A stretch of 64,000 bases of DNA from Pycnopodia helianthoides (GCA_032158295.1 CM063249.1:4851195-4915194); one strand, 5' to 3'. Shown: positions 35,056 through 46,262, counted from the first letter of the stretch. Notes: generated from the letters alone by a model not told the origin. Numbers and translations: made by a program.

Positions 35056-35212
35056 CCAGGTTTAAATCCCTGCAGAAAAATAGTTGTAAAACGAAAAAAG
35101 GTCCCACGGCCACACAGTTTTCAGAATGGAAAAGAGAACTCTTGAGGGAACTATTGTGACCAGTTTTTTTTTGGGGGGGGGGTCTTGATTTGCAAAAAAA
35201 AATGGTGCATGA
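35056..35212 (+). repeat. dispersed repeat, copy 2 (pair with 9536-9698)
   Basis: Colinear with 9536-9698 but with a T9-G10 expansion at 35164-35181. Confidence 0.8.
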
Positions 35213-35214
35213 AA

Positions 35215-37225
35215 CATTTCATAAACAAACTTGCAACTGATGTTCTTTGTTTTGTTATTTCGGTGTATTTTAACATGAGCAACTTTTTTCTACAAATTAA
35301 TTAGAATGAATTTAGCCTTTCCAAACCCGAAGACGTACTGCCATGGTTTAACTGTTATTAAGTAAAATGAATTCATATTTGCGAATTCTTTTAAATTTAT
35401 TTGAAAAGAATGATCAAATTTAAACAAGTGTACCTTAAAAAAAAAACAGTGATAACAAAAAAAAACAGTGTGCTCATTAAGTTTAAACACGGCGGAGCAC
35501 TGCAGAGAAACAACTTTTACTTTTGTCGTGGCCAGATAGCTCTACATATATATTCCCAACAGCAACATTGAGGATGTGCCGATTGGCCAGCAGAGTTTTC
35601 CCTGATTCACCTTTATCCCATACCTAACATGCTTCCAACATTTGTACGTATTAATCATCCATCCCCCTAAGCGGGACGTGGCTTTCTTGAGTGCCATTCT
35701 GCAGAGATCAGCGGAGATCTTGAGCGGGGTCTCGTCTCCCTGAGGGATGATTTAACCATCCCAGAGAGAGAGAGAGAGAGAGAAGAGGGGAGGGAAAAAA
35801 AAAGACAGGGACGGCTTCGGGTTGAATCACTTACAGTCAGGATGGACAAAGAGACTTTTACTGGACGGTACCGCACTACACATTATGTGACCAGCAGGAT
35901 ATACCCAAGCAACCTAGCAGTTTATGTGCATTAACTTGGGATATTGCTAACTTTAAAGGGAAATATAGTGTTGGTAATAATCATGGGGGGGGTGGTGATT
36001 TGTTTCAGATTTATATCAATTTACATTTACACCAGAGCCAATCTAATCCTCCAGAGAAATGTCTGAGCATGAATCAAAAACACTGCTGTTATTCCGAATC
36101 ACAGCAATCAAAATAAGAATATCAAGAACGAGCACAGAACCCCTGAATTTTTTTTTAATGTGACCCCCTATTTTGATGACATTTTGGGGTTGGTGTTCAG
36201 TGACCCCCCCCCCCCCCAATTTAAAGACATTTGGGGGGGGGAGGAGTCGGTGTTTCTTGACCCTTTAACTTGAAGACATTTTAGAGGTTGGTATGTTTCT
36301 GAATAACTTACAGGATCAGAATATTTTGTCCTCTTTCCCACGTCCGATGATGTACTCTCCCCTTTATCTTTTTAATGATTGCCAACATTTAATTTGAACC
36401 GAACGATATTTATTACACTATTAAGAAACAGTAGACAAGAAGTAACACAATCCACTGCCAAAGTAAGACGCTCAAATCTCAGCCTTTTCCCTTTTTCCTG
36501 CACGACATGAACTTGATAGAAACGCTGTCAATTTCTGGAGTGAAATTTCACAAGATGCTCGTGGACAAATCACTCCATCGGCCTCTCTCTCTCCAAAGCA
36601 GCCACCAACCTCGCAATCAAAATCAAACATGGGAAATAGGATCTTGTCCCCAGCAGCGCCCAAAATCAATACATTGTAATTTACAAGAAATTGGAAACAC
36701 TGCCATTTCTTTTTTAACTAACAGGTGTCTGATTCACCCATCAAAAATTCATGGGATGTTGTCCCACAAAAAGCAATCCCAGAGGCTGTGTGCATTATTA
36801 GATCGGACAAGTTTCAACAAGTTGTTAATTAAGAAAAACATTCGTTGTGGTGATTGTTCAAACAAAATAGATTTTTAGTAGGAGAAAACGAGCCACAAAT
36901 GGCCTAACCTGTGTAATTGCCCTGTAACAGCTTGTATTGAGAGCCTTGACAAGCAAAATAGTCATTATATTACAATGTATTGTATCATTGCGACAGTGCA
37001 AAAACGTTGTATCCCGATTTTACAAAAATTGTTACTCGAAAATGCTCTGTGCAGAAGAGTTGCATTTCAGAGCGTACTTATTTTTTGTGTACATCCGGTG
37101 CTATTTTAAGCATTTTGACAACATTTTGACAATTTCAAACTCAGGTTCTCGTAAAATAAGTGCTACTTTAGGAGATCTGTTTTGCACTGACACAGGCACA
37201 GGCAAATATATACCTTGGGTGTGCT
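35215..37225. other. no gene recognised
   Basis: Contains a short (GA)n at 35765-35782, C14 at 36204-36217 and G-rich runs near 36232-36242. The plus frames at 36507-36878 and 36937-37296 are unsupported, and the second runs into the SINE. Confidence 0.45.
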
Positions 37226-37630
37226 CTATAATCATAATAATAATAGTAATAACTGTATTTATAAAGCGCCTTTTGCCAAAGGATACAAGGCGCTGATATT
37301 TTCTACCTGCCATGTATGTGGAGCTACGTTTTTGAAGTATGAGACCTACAGTATGCATTTATAGCACCATGTAATGGTATACAAGGTGCTGTGGCGCAAT
37401 ATGCTGCCGATCAAACCAGGAACACCGGGGCGAAAAGTGTACTGGGTTATTTTACGTGCATTACACAACACACGGGACCTACGCTTTACGTCCCATCCGA
37501 AGGACGCAGCAATAATGGTTAAGTGTCTTGCTGAAGGACACAAGTGTCACGACTGGGACTCGAACCCACACTCTGCTGATCAGAAACACCAGAGCTTGAG
37601 TTTGTGTTCTTATCCGCTCGGCCACGACAC
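37226..37630 (-). mobile_element. full-length tRNA-derived SINE (type 1)
   Basis: Reads on the minus strand from 37630. The 87-nt tRNA-like head (37630-37544) has an A-box-like GTGGCCGAGCGG and the B box GGTTCGAGTCC. A long variable arm and 7-bp acceptor-stem pairing with two wobbles point to a class II (Ser/Leu-type) tRNA ancestor. The body has GTCCTTCGGATGGGACGTAA, GCAGCATATTGCGCCACAGC and GGTCTCATACTTC. It ends AGGCGCTTTATAAATACAGT with an (ATT)n-type tail. It has no CCA and no anticodon-loop integrity, so it is not a working tRNA gene. Confidence 0.92.
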
Positions 37631-37634
37631 GCCA

Positions 37635-38145
37635 TATGTGCTTATACTGTTCCACTTCCTGTTTTTTTCTTCTTTGCCTCATTCACGTGAATGTCATTTT
37701 GACAGACATGGCGCAATACAAATGTCCATTATCATTACTAATGCAAGTTGGCATGGAATTGAGGCAGACCTTTATAATCCATCGACAAATTTGTCTGCCA
37801 AGTTACGCAGTTGAAACCTTCACTTGGGATTCATTCATAGCACAGATTCAACCCTAGCAATCGTCCCGTAATAGAGTTGTGCAACGCCATGCATTTTTAA
37901 GCCGTAAATTCCTTTCAATTATTCATCGCAAAAAAACACAAATTGCTAGTATTACTGACTGTATTCAAGGCATACACAAAGCTCAAAGCCAACTTCCCCA
38001 AAATGTTGGTCACAACGCTGGGTTCCTAAAAGGTCAGTTAAAGGTCATGCGGTGTGTTGCAACCAATACAAATGGGGGGATTTAATCAGCCTTCCCATTA
38101 CACAGTCAGGAAATAGGACCGATTTAATCGGCCTGGTACACTGCT
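37635..38145. other. no recognised feature
   Basis: No family or exon signal. Open frames at 37374-37857 are carried over from the SINE. Confidence 0.45.
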
Positions 38146-38149
38146 ACAG

Positions 38150-38265
38150 GGTTAAGCTTAGCAAAGAAGAGGTCACCGGGTTACCAACCAAACTGTCACA
38201 TACTTTAAAACGATTGTGATTGGTTCCCTTCTAAATTTGGCTAAGCAGGCTGTTTGTTAATTAAA
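38150..38265 (+). mobile_element. GGGCCC-type MITE, internal fragment
   Basis: GCTTAGCAAAGAAG followed by GGGTTACCAACCAAACTGTC and TTTGGCTAAGCAGGC is recognisable as the middle of the MITE family. The ends are absent. Confidence 0.5.
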
Positions 38266-38281
38266 TAAACAACGTTGTATC

Positions 38282-38375
38282 CCATAAGTCTGTGAAAAAA
38301 AATAATAATGTAAACTTTAAACAAAAAAATGTTTTTTACATTATTATATATATTTTATTTTTCACAGATTTATGG
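38282..38375. mobile_element. AT-rich foldback
   Basis: CCATAAGTCTGTGAAAAA at the left and TTTTTCACAGATTTATGG at the right form inverted arms that continue inward through AATAATGTAAA/TTTACATTATT. Confidence 0.8.
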
Positions 38376-38379
38376 AACT

Positions 38380-40260
38380 CTGCCTAGATTTTCAAATTCA
38401 ATGCTTAATACAAATACTTATTCATGTATACTATTACTAAGCCTATTTTATGTACAGTTGGAAGTGTGGTGTTTAAAATAGCCTGCAGGAAAAAAAACAG
38501 TATTTACTGAATTTTCGAGTCAAATTACAAAACCACATTGTAGCACTTTTTAGGAACAGATTTAAAGGCTAGGTTATCTCTTGCTTGCCCCAAAGTACAC
38601 GTAAATGTACAAACACTTTCCAATGCATGATAACATGCACAGGGGACTAACCGAAAGGAAACAGTCATCGTGTAAATCTTTCCCCTTTCCACGCGTAAAT
38701 CCAAAACAAGGTTGACGTTCCCTGCTTCCTTGGGCCACTCCCTGTGTTTGCTTCAAACAAGATTAGTACAACAAATATGTGAAATTAGACGCTTTCGGTT
38801 TGACTCCTAACGGCATACACCTTCATAACGTTTACATGTTAGATGAAGACGTGCTTCACGTCAACACCTGGGCATTGGGACTCCAACGAAAATACAATCA
38901 GCATTACGAGGTGAAAACAAATACACACTCTGGGGGGGGGGAGGTGAAGGTACGAGAACAAAATATCAGGCATCTATGCAGCGACACTGCGATAGCAGCA
39001 GGAGACTGACAAGTATCAAGTTTAACTCACACCGGACACATTGTAAAGATCACCTTGCATGTTCGATAGTACGTGGATCTTTACAACGTTCCCTGGATGT
39101 GTTCCCCGAGGTGTGAATGAGACAAGTCACTGTGCAGACTTCAAACTTCTCGGTAATGTCACCGCTCTCCGGTGTGCCCGCATGATGGTTTTGTTTTGTT
39201 TTTTATTCCTTTTTTGCATCTAAAGGTCTCAGTTGCCTCCTCAAAGACTAAAAGGGAAGACGTGTCAAGATTGAAACATTCCTCTACAGTCCAGTTCTCA
39301 CAGAATGTTATCATAAAGCTAACCGATCCAAATTTCACAACGTCATTTCAGAGAAAATGGTGATTTTAATCGCTAAGATTTCTGTTTGAATCTATTATTG
39401 TACATGGTTCCTGCTTCACTCTATGTCCTTGCAGGTTAACTAGAAACACAGAAAACTCAAGATTTTCTTTAAAATAAGAAATTATTCTATATTCTAAACG
39501 AAGCTTCTTGATTACAAATGGTTAATTAACCTGTTTTGATTAAATCCCCAACTCATTATTGTCCATAGACAACACAATGATGCAAACACAACAACACTGC
39601 ACATTTTAGCCGCAGCAGCAGCTTGGCAAACTAATCAGCATCAAATACCTCCCTAAGATGCATTTCATTGCAGGTTTACGATCACTTTCCACCATATGGT
39701 GGCATCATACATATTTTCCATTTTGCAATATATTACATTCTCCGGACAAGCAGCCCAGAAGTGCAACAACACAAAGCAGGAAACCAAAAGCAAAGTACGC
39801 ACGGCGCGGCGCTGCACGGCCAACCTATGCCCTATCCGAGTTTATTGAGAGCTATGCGGGCTGTATACCCCTCCACTAGGGAGCTACAGTCATCTCACTC
39901 TCCCCTCAAGCTCTCCGTCTCTTCTTCTTTATTTCAGGGATCTAGTGTGGAGTATGGCTCTCCAACGTGCCGAGTTGACACTGATTATTGACTTAAGACC
40001 TTCCAGATTCTTATTAGTAAATTGTCAGTGTGTACGTTAATCCAGGGGCTTGCCGAGCTACAACGCTGTTGTCTGGAAAGTGCATCTGCATCAACTCTAC
40101 CCCTGCGTTGTTCCTCATCAGCCGATGTATTCAAGTAGTATAGCTACTCCCAAAACAAACTTCTTTACTCTTTAGTTGGGTACCACTTCAACCTTTTTGT
40201 CCATCTTATGATTTCAAGGGGAACATGCTTTTATAACGGCCCTTCTTGAAAACTGTGAAG
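38380..40260. other. no gene; one imperfect inverted region
   Basis: Between 39030 and 39125, CACACC, ACACAT and TGTAAAGATC recur inverted around GTTCGATAGTACG. A 76-codon plus frame at 38779-39009 crosses a G10 run and is not called. Nothing else is recognised. Confidence 0.4.
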
Positions 40261-40264
40261 GATT

Positions 40265-40420
40265 AGGGATACCAGACCTGGAATTTCATCTTTGAGAGGC
40301 TGAGGCCATTTTCATTTTGCAAAGGGCACTTCCATTGGAAAAACTTGAAGTCTATAAGAAACTTTTGAAGGAACAACAAAACCAAGACCAGGGCAACGGA
40401 GGCGTAATCCAGGCCTGGGA
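40265..40420 (+). repeat. dispersed repeat C, copy 2
   Basis: Colinear with 28945-29112: TTCATCTTTGAGAGGC, CATTTTCATTTTGCAAAGGG, CACTTCCATTGGAAAAACTT, CCAAGACCAGGGCAACGGAG. Confidence 0.82.
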
Positions 40421-40603
40421 TATAAGCTGTGGAATTTTGTCCAAAGTGTCTGACGCCTTGATTTTATGGGGTAGCTTTCAATGTTTTGATAATTTTAATT
40501 AATTTGTGGTAGTTTATTTGACACTCTCTGAGCTCATTTAATTTGTAGATGATTCCTGTTCATTTGCTTCCATTTCAACATGATCATTCACATATAAATT
40601 TAC

Positions 40604-40843
40604 CTGCGAAAATTGCATTTCCACAGGTACATGTTTTCAGCCAGTACCCATTTCGATTCCTTTTTTTCCCACAGGTCAGTGACAAATTCATTCTTGAAAA
40701 CTGTACAGTATGAATGATTCACAGCATTCACATAACTATAACATGTTCCTATCGCTTCATCACAACAGTCCTCTCTCACTTCACTCTCCATACAACAAAA
40801 AACTGTACCATGATCCACAACGGCTACCCCATGAGAACCTAGT
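40604..40843 (-). CDS. internal exon candidate, Cys-rich product
   Basis: On the minus strand an acceptor-like TTGGGCAG (ending at 40844) and a good donor (CGCAG followed by GTAAAT, from 40603) bound 240 nt, all open. The reading includes CCMESEVREDCCDEAIGTCY and NHSYCTVFKNEFVTDLWEKK. The six Cys in the first half suggest a secreted or extracellular disulphide-bonded segment. Phase is one base in and two bases left over, which happens to be compatible with the entry phase of the 6741-6423 candidate. The family is not recognised. Chance is possible. Confidence 0.33.
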
Positions 40844-41090
40844 CTGCCCAATCATCGGCTATTTCGTCTTTTTCGTCTCCGGCTATCCAACTGAAAATCC
40901 ATACTATTTATGCATGCTGCACAGCCCCTCAAGTCTTTGACATGGGCAGAGATTACATTGGCCGTCCAGCACTGTGTCCATGCGCGAATATTCTAGATGT
41001 GTCAAGTGGTGATGGTATAATAATGTGACAAATGGGTGGAAGCCGGCCAGGCTTTCTTCCCCCAATTTACTAATCACAGCGTCCCCCCAG

Positions 41091-41348
41091 TTTTTAAAAA
41101 TCCATGGTGTTTCATTTCTTGTGAGGAGTATTCCTTGCCAAGTCCTTGCAAACTTCCGGGTAGAGATGTCTGCTGTACCGGAATGGTGGATGGAAGACAC
41201 TCGGCAATCAATCAACTTTGTGAAACTGTTGCATTTCAACAGTGGACCGGTTACGCGGCATACCATCCACAACATGGATCAAGTAAAATGTCAAAAGGTG
41301 TTTGAACAACTGACGGCAATTCGGGATAACATTTTTAGAAGCTCGTGA
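41091..41348 (+). CDS. candidate terminal coding segment, unknown product
   Basis: After an acceptor-like GTCCCCCCAG (ending at 41090) the plus strand is open for 85 codons to TGA at 41346-41348. It includes VEMSAVPEWWMEDTRQSINF and GPVTRHTIHNMDQVKCQKVF. It is somewhat GC-richer than its surroundings. The opposite strand is also open across much of this interval (41275-40904), so strand and coding status are both uncertain. No family is recognised and no clear AATAAA follows. Confidence 0.28.
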   Translation, partial: FLKIHGVSFLVRSIPCQVLANFRVEMSAVPEWWMEDTRQSINFVKLLHFNSGPVTRHTIHNMDQVKCQKVFEQLTAIRDNIFRSS

Positions 41349-41349
41349 A

Positions 41350-42824
41350 GATCGTGGAACATCTTCAAATTATGTCAGTGACCTAGTTTTGATTGGATGT
41401 TTACACATATATGTTTTAATTGAGTGCTCTGTTAATCAATCAATCGTGTAATGGACTTGTGGAAAAGTTGCTAAATGTCTGTCGCTGTGATATGTAACAA
41501 TGTCTTTATATAATGAGTCTACAGAACTTGTTTTGTTGATTTGCCTTCATTTTCATCGGCCTTTAAAAATATATATTTTTTATATATCACCAAAACACTT
41601 TACATATGCCTTAATATCAGCATAATTACAGCAGTTATTTATCCACTTTTCGTTAGTGTTCTTTTACGCAAGCCCAAATTATTAGGAAATCACAACCAGA
41701 CAAACAAGTCTGCCGCCCTCGCATGCCTTTCTGGGGACACCCCCCCCCCCCCCCACAAAAAAAAGGGTCTGCAATTAGTAAAGTTCAGGATACCGGGCAG
41801 CGGTGCTATGACTATTTGCTTAGGCCGTATGGCGACATTTCAGGCAGGCATCTTGAAGACCATGCCGAGGGAAAGCAGTCTCTGGGGATATTAAACAATT
41901 TAGATAATGAAGTGAAATTGCATGTGTTTAAGTATGAAGTCCCGTCTACATTACCAGTAAACTTGGAGCCCAAATGACTTCAAGATTCTGGATGTTAAGT
42001 TATGTGGTGCGGATTAGGTACTTACCTGCAGGGGGGACAAAAAAAAATGTTATGACCTCTCGAATAGAATGTGTCCAAAAATAACATTTGCTCTGTTGTG
42101 TGGGAAAGTGTAGCTAAAAGGCACTGAGCACTTACGGTGTGTACACCCGCACAAAGGTTTCCAGTAGTCTCTGTCTAATTGAAGAAATGTTTACATATAA
42201 ATCCAAGGATTGAAATACACACTTGACTACCGGCCCGGGGCCAGTAATTATAGCACTTGGGCAGTTATCTTACAAGCAAATATGTGGAGCAGTCTGCTCT
42301 CAACGTTAAGTCACAGACCCGATACTTCACGAGGGCAAGGCAGTTTTTCCCTTTAGTTAGGGGCACCTCTAGTGACAATTTCAGGTGGCACCATGTGTAC
42401 GGGCAGCTTGGGTTCTGGGGTTCGAGCAGCGTCAAGCATTGTAATGTTTCTACGCAGCCAAGTCGTTCACAGACCAATCACATAAGGAATTTGATCAAAC
42501 TCCCTGCCAGCCACACTTGCTATTTACTTAAAAATGGACGACGCAATATGAGAACTTTAAATTTCTGGAACATGCTGGAACTCTACCAACTACGCTATCT
42601 AGCCCTATATGGTGGTTTCCCTATTTTTTCCATATCTTTGTTCGGGGTGTACAAATTGATATCAAGTATAAAATACTTCAATATATTACCACCTGTCATC
42701 TGAAACAAAATTTTGAAGCTTAAATATGACATTATTTCCATTATGTGTAAGACTTTGTTTTTTTATTTTCTTGCAAATTTATGTGAAAATATTTTTTTAA
42801 ATTTAACTGCTTTCCATGAATTCA
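41350..42824. other. no recognised feature
   Basis: Contains C15 at 41740-41754. The 148-codon plus frame at 42257-42703 has no splice or family support, so I leave it uncalled. Confidence 0.4.
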
Positions 42825-42851
42825 TTTTTTTTTTTTTTTTTTTTTTTTTTT
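42825..42851. repeat. poly(T) tract, 27 nt
   Basis: Twenty-seven consecutive T. Confidence 0.96.
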
Positions 42852-42921
42852 CTTAATCTCTTGTCGAGATAACAAATGATCTCAACTGAACTGTATTACC
42901 TCTGTTATTTCAAACTCTGTA

Positions 42922-43080
42922 CATGCCTGAAGACGAGCAGAGTATGCTGTTTAAAACAGCGAGACCAACACAGGCTCTTCTCAGAACCAACACTCCTCCC
43001 AACAGAGTTTTATACACGGTTGCACCCACGAGTTCACTACGATAATTCCTCTTCTGCACATGCCCTTTAGCTGTACACGT
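42922..43080 (+). mobile_element. dispersed repeat F, copy 1 (retroelement-end-like)
   Basis: CCTGAAGACGAGCAGAGTAT is followed by GGCTCTTCTCAGAACC (42973-42988), CAACACTCCTCCCAACAGAG and TACACGGTTGCACC. It is colinear with 56745-56870. The layout resembles terminal parts of invertebrate retroelements, possibly Penelope-like, but no reverse transcriptase is present. Confidence 0.6.
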
Positions 43081-43432
43081 GTAATACATCGTGAGTGTTA
43101 CGTGTGCTGAACAATGTAGTCCAGGCAAGCGCAACCAGCTGATCCATGCATATTTTATTAACAGTTTCATTCTGAAGGTATAAATTGTTAATTGGACTGG
43201 TCTCACTGTCTAGTCTCTCCGTGTTGGAATTTTCAGCCCACAATTGCATAGTGATGAGCTAGCGCTAAGCATGTTTAATTGTTTCAGAGCTAAGTTAAGC
43301 ATGGATTTTAAAAAAACAAAACCACTTTGTATGTTTATGGAATGAGGGAACAGAGGCACGAACCTCTATAAAATTACCACTTTCCATAAATTATGATAAT
43401 TACAATCACGCATGTGCATGAACATCTCTCCC

Positions 43433-43458
43433 GGGCCCAATTTCATAGAGCTGCTTAT
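43433..43458 (+). mobile_element. GGGCCC-type MITE, end fragment
   Basis: The first 25 bp or so of the MITE (GGGCCCAATTTCATAGAGCT, then GCTTAT) stop abruptly where a family A element begins. This suggests insertion into the MITE's own TTAA. Confidence 0.75.
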
Positions 43459-43836
43459 AGGCAAAGTATACCTTTGGTTTTTGGCGCACATTCAATTGTT
43501 TTAATCTTATATAAATGTAGATGTATACAATCAAACTAACCTGTGAAAATTTCATTTCAAAAGGAGGTAGCTTTTTTGGAGATATTGTGGAAAATCTGGA
43601 GCAGCTCATGCAGGAAGAATACTCCGTAATTGGAATACACACTCTGAGACACGTTTCATGCAGAAATTTCTCAGATAGAAATGTTTTTGAATCCCTCTCT
43701 CTTAAACCACAATCCTTTGAAGGGAATCGTTTCTCAATATGTTGTACATTATTAACAGCTGCATTGCTTCTCATAAAAGTCAGTTTTTACGGCCATTATT
43801 TTTGGAGTAATTACCAAAGGTAGACCCTCCCGTTAA
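43459..43836 (-). mobile_element. family A TTAA element, reverse copy
   Basis: The left end AGGCAAAGTATACCTTTGG and the right end CCAAAGGTAGACCCTCCCG are inverted, flanked by TTAT (43455-43458) and TTAA (43833-43836). The middle carries GAGACACGTTTCATGCAG and TTTCTCAGA, part of the central hairpin. The two open frames here are by-products. Confidence 0.82.
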
Positions 43837-43839
43837 GTT

Positions 43840-44275
43840 TAATTGTGCATTGTTGTAAATTGGATTACAACCATTTAGGGTTTTGTACATTAGTTGGTTT
43901 TGTCTTTGTCTCTTATGTTCTATCTATCCAGAGTCCCTAGGGAGAATAATTGTTAAACAACTGATAAGGCTACCCTGGGAAAAACCAGTCAAAGTAAATT
44001 CATAAATGTGCTTACAATACATGAATGTGGAGCTGTTTGAATCTTAAGAATTATCTGCCCCGTTTCTTGTATACAATCAAATCAATGTTTATTATCAACA
44101 GCTGCAGCGCTTCTTACCAGGTAAGAGTTGAGGGAATCAACTAGACTGGTTTAACTGAGACACACTGTACAGTCCTTAAACAGTCGATAACATGCATTTG
44201 CATTGTATTTTAGACTTGGTAATGAGTATTTATCGTAAAAGGATTTAGCCTGTGTTCTAAACTTGGCAAAACAAA
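43840..44275. other. no recognised feature
   Basis: No family or exon signal is recognised. Confidence 0.45.
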
Positions 44276-44279
44276 ATCA

Positions 44280-44418
44280 ACTTGACATCTCACAAAGCAA
44301 TAACACTTATCTTAAACCTGGTTTGTCAATAATTTCCAATTGTGATTTGTATTAAGACATCACACGTTGCTTAGCAATTAAGATTGATACACAGTTAAAG
44401 ATCAATCTCAGCTCTTGT
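44280..44418 (+). mobile_element. short palindromic repeat family, copy 2
   Basis: ACATCTCACAAAGC at the left, then GACATCACACGTTGCTTAGC and AAGATTGATACACAG. It is colinear with the right part of 7928-8078. Confidence 0.65.
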
Positions 44419-44477
44419 CCTTGCTGGTGAAATCCTTCCTAGGCATTCACGCTCAGCATTAATACATCATGCCTCAT

Positions 44478-44679
44478 GGCCTCATTTCATAGAGCTGCTT
44501 TTTAAAAACACAAAAAGTACCTAAGCACAAATTTGCCGACCAGAATAAGGTTACCAGCCAAAATACCATATCACAACACACACAGTGCCATCTTTGACTG
44601 GTTTCCTGCTTAGCTTTCCCTGAGCAAAAAATGATAAAACAATATTTTCTGCCTAAGCAGCTCTAAGTAATTTGGCCCT
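44478..44679 (+). mobile_element. GGGCCC-type MITE, first of a tandem pair
   Basis: Left end GGCCTCATTTCATAGAGCTG, middle GGTTACCAGCCAAAATACCA, right end GCAGCTCTAAGTAATTTGGC. Confidence 0.9.
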
Positions 44680-44681
44680 AC

Positions 44682-44877
44682 AGGGCCTAATTTCATAGAG
44701 CCGCTTTAAGCACAAAAAGTAGCTAAGCACAACAAAATTATGCTTACCAGAATAAGGTTACCAGCCAAAATACTATGTCACATGTACAATTTGTGACTGG
44801 TGTCCTGCCCATTTCTGCTTAGCAGACAATTGTTAAGCAATATTTTCTGCTTAAGCAGCTCTAAGTAATTTGGCCCT
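44682..44877 (+). mobile_element. GGGCCC-type MITE, second of a tandem pair
   Basis: Begins two bases after the previous copy, in the same orientation, with the same left end, middle and right end. Both share the variant CTCTAAGTAATTTGG, which points to a duplication of one copy or a dimer rather than two independent insertions. Confidence 0.9.
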
Positions 44878-44879
44878 AC

Positions 44880-45487
44880 GGGGCCTCCATCTGCCCAGCT
44901 TCGGGGTGGTCTAGTTTCTGCTATTAAACCCCGAAGTAACACAAGGCACCACAAGTACCTCAATTGGATTACCAGACTAATAATTTGGTTCACTGCACTT
45001 ACACGTGGGAACACTGTGCCTAATTAATCTGCATTATTTGATTATACCGTGGTGCTTCACACTGTTAACGTACACTTCTAACGGTCAATCATCTGAGCGT
45101 GCATAAATAACACGGCATACCCGCAGTTTCAAGCTGATGTAAAGCTCATGCATTGCTGTACAATAACTGAGCTACACAGTAGTATGGTACATGTAGTACA
45201 ACAGAGTCAAATGTATTACAAGTTGGAACAGGAAGCAGACATGCATTTCTTGTGTGTTTGTCTGCATAGACCACAATGTCAGTTTTATGTGCAATTGAAC
45301 AAGTACAACCATGGTACAACCAAGCACAGTTATTATGGCATAACTACCTACTCTATGGCCTTTTCTATAGATTTCTATGAGTGACAAATCCACACACACA
45401 CACAAAAAAGAAGATTTATTCAAAACACAAATCCACCACAGACACTACCCTCCCATGCCCCCATGAATGCTGGAGTTTACATGGATC
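44880..45487. other. no recognised feature
   Basis: Overlapping open frames on both strands at 45148-45423 have no support. Confidence 0.45.
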
Positions 45488-45542
45488 CCTCCACAGAGAA
45501 CAAGGCCATTTATTTTGCCAAAAGCAATTCCATTGAAAAATC

Positions 45543-45936
45543 TTAAAGACACTGGACACCTTTGGTAATTGTTAAAGACTAGTCTTAGTCTTCTCACTTG
45601 GTGTATCTCAACATATGCACAAAATAACAAACCTGTGAAAATTTGAACTCAATTGGTCATCAAAGTTGCAAGATAATAATGGAAGAAAAAACACCCTTGT
45701 CACACGAAGTTGTGTGCTTTCAGATGCTTGATTTCGAGACCTCACGCGTGAGGTCTCAAAGTCAATTCAAATATTTTACTGAGAAATTACTTCTTTCTCA
45801 AAAGCTACCTTACTTTAGAGGGAGCCGTTTCTCACAATGTTTTATACTATCAACAGCTCTCCATTGCTCGTTACCAAGTAAGTTTTTATGCTAACAATTA
45901 GTTTGAGTAATTACCAATAGTGTCCAGTGCGTTTAA
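45543..45936 (-). mobile_element. family A TTAA element inside repeat C
   Basis: The body 45547-45932 (386 bp) is flanked by TTAA at 45543-45546 and 45933-45936. The ends AGACACTGGACAC and GTGTCCAGTGCGT are inverted. Repeat C copies elsewhere show the uninterrupted site, so TTAA is a target duplication. A perfect 22-bp palindrome lies at 45736-45757 in the centre. Confidence 0.92.
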
Positions 45937-45984
45937 AAGTCCAATGGGAATCTTTTTTAAAGGGCACCAAGGCCAAGACCAGCC

Positions 45985-46116
45985 GCCAATTTCACGAAAC
46001 TTTCCGCAACTGCATTAAGTCCCCTTGTGCAACATTTATTGTGTAAGTTGTGCGCCTATCACAAGAAATCTTGCACAAGTGGACTTACGCAGTTGCGTAA
46101 AGTTTGGTGAAATCGT
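45985..46116. mobile_element. short palindromic element with ~45-bp arms
   Basis: The left arm 45985-46032 (CAATTTCACGAAACTTTCCG, then CAACTGCATTAAGTCC and TTGTGCAA) is mirrored by the right arm 46071-46116. It is inserted in the distal part of repeat C. Confidence 0.85.
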
Positions 46117-46262
46117 CTGCAGGGCAGCAGAGGCCATGGCGTCTGTGGTGTCCGTGTAAATCCCAGCCTGAAGTCTTCTCCACTTGTTTGCATACATTTG
46201 TGCTCCACTTTGCACACGGTATCCACAAGTACAACTACAATCCAAACACTGCAGCAATGTTT

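Larger units (their letters stand above)
45488..46142 (+). repeat. dispersed repeat C, broken by two insertions
   Basis: Three pieces of repeat C lie in order: 45488-45546 (GGCCATTTATTTTGCC, then CAATTCCATTGAAAAATC), 45937-45984 (AGTCCAATGGGAATC, then GGGCACCAAGGCCAAGAC), and 46117-46142 (CTGCAGGGCAGCAGAGGC). The gaps are a family A element and a short palindromic element. Confidence 0.82.

Noticed and set aside
37544..37630. tRNA gene
   Set aside because: The head is continuous with a SINE body and tail, and has no clear anticodon arm.
37374..37814. 146-codon plus frame
   Set aside because: Runs antisense through a SINE and its tRNA-like head.
39030..39125. Foldback element
   Set aside because: The inverted blocks are short and unevenly spaced. 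Mentioned in the stretch description but not called.
40904..41275. 123-codon minus frame
   Set aside because: Overlaps the plus-strand candidate at 41091-41348 and has no matching splice sites. I kept the plus reading only as low confidence.
42257..42703. 148-codon plus frame, the longest in the window
   Set aside because: No splice sites, no family likeness, ordinary AT-rich composition. Given the number of frames examined, one of this length is plausible by chance.
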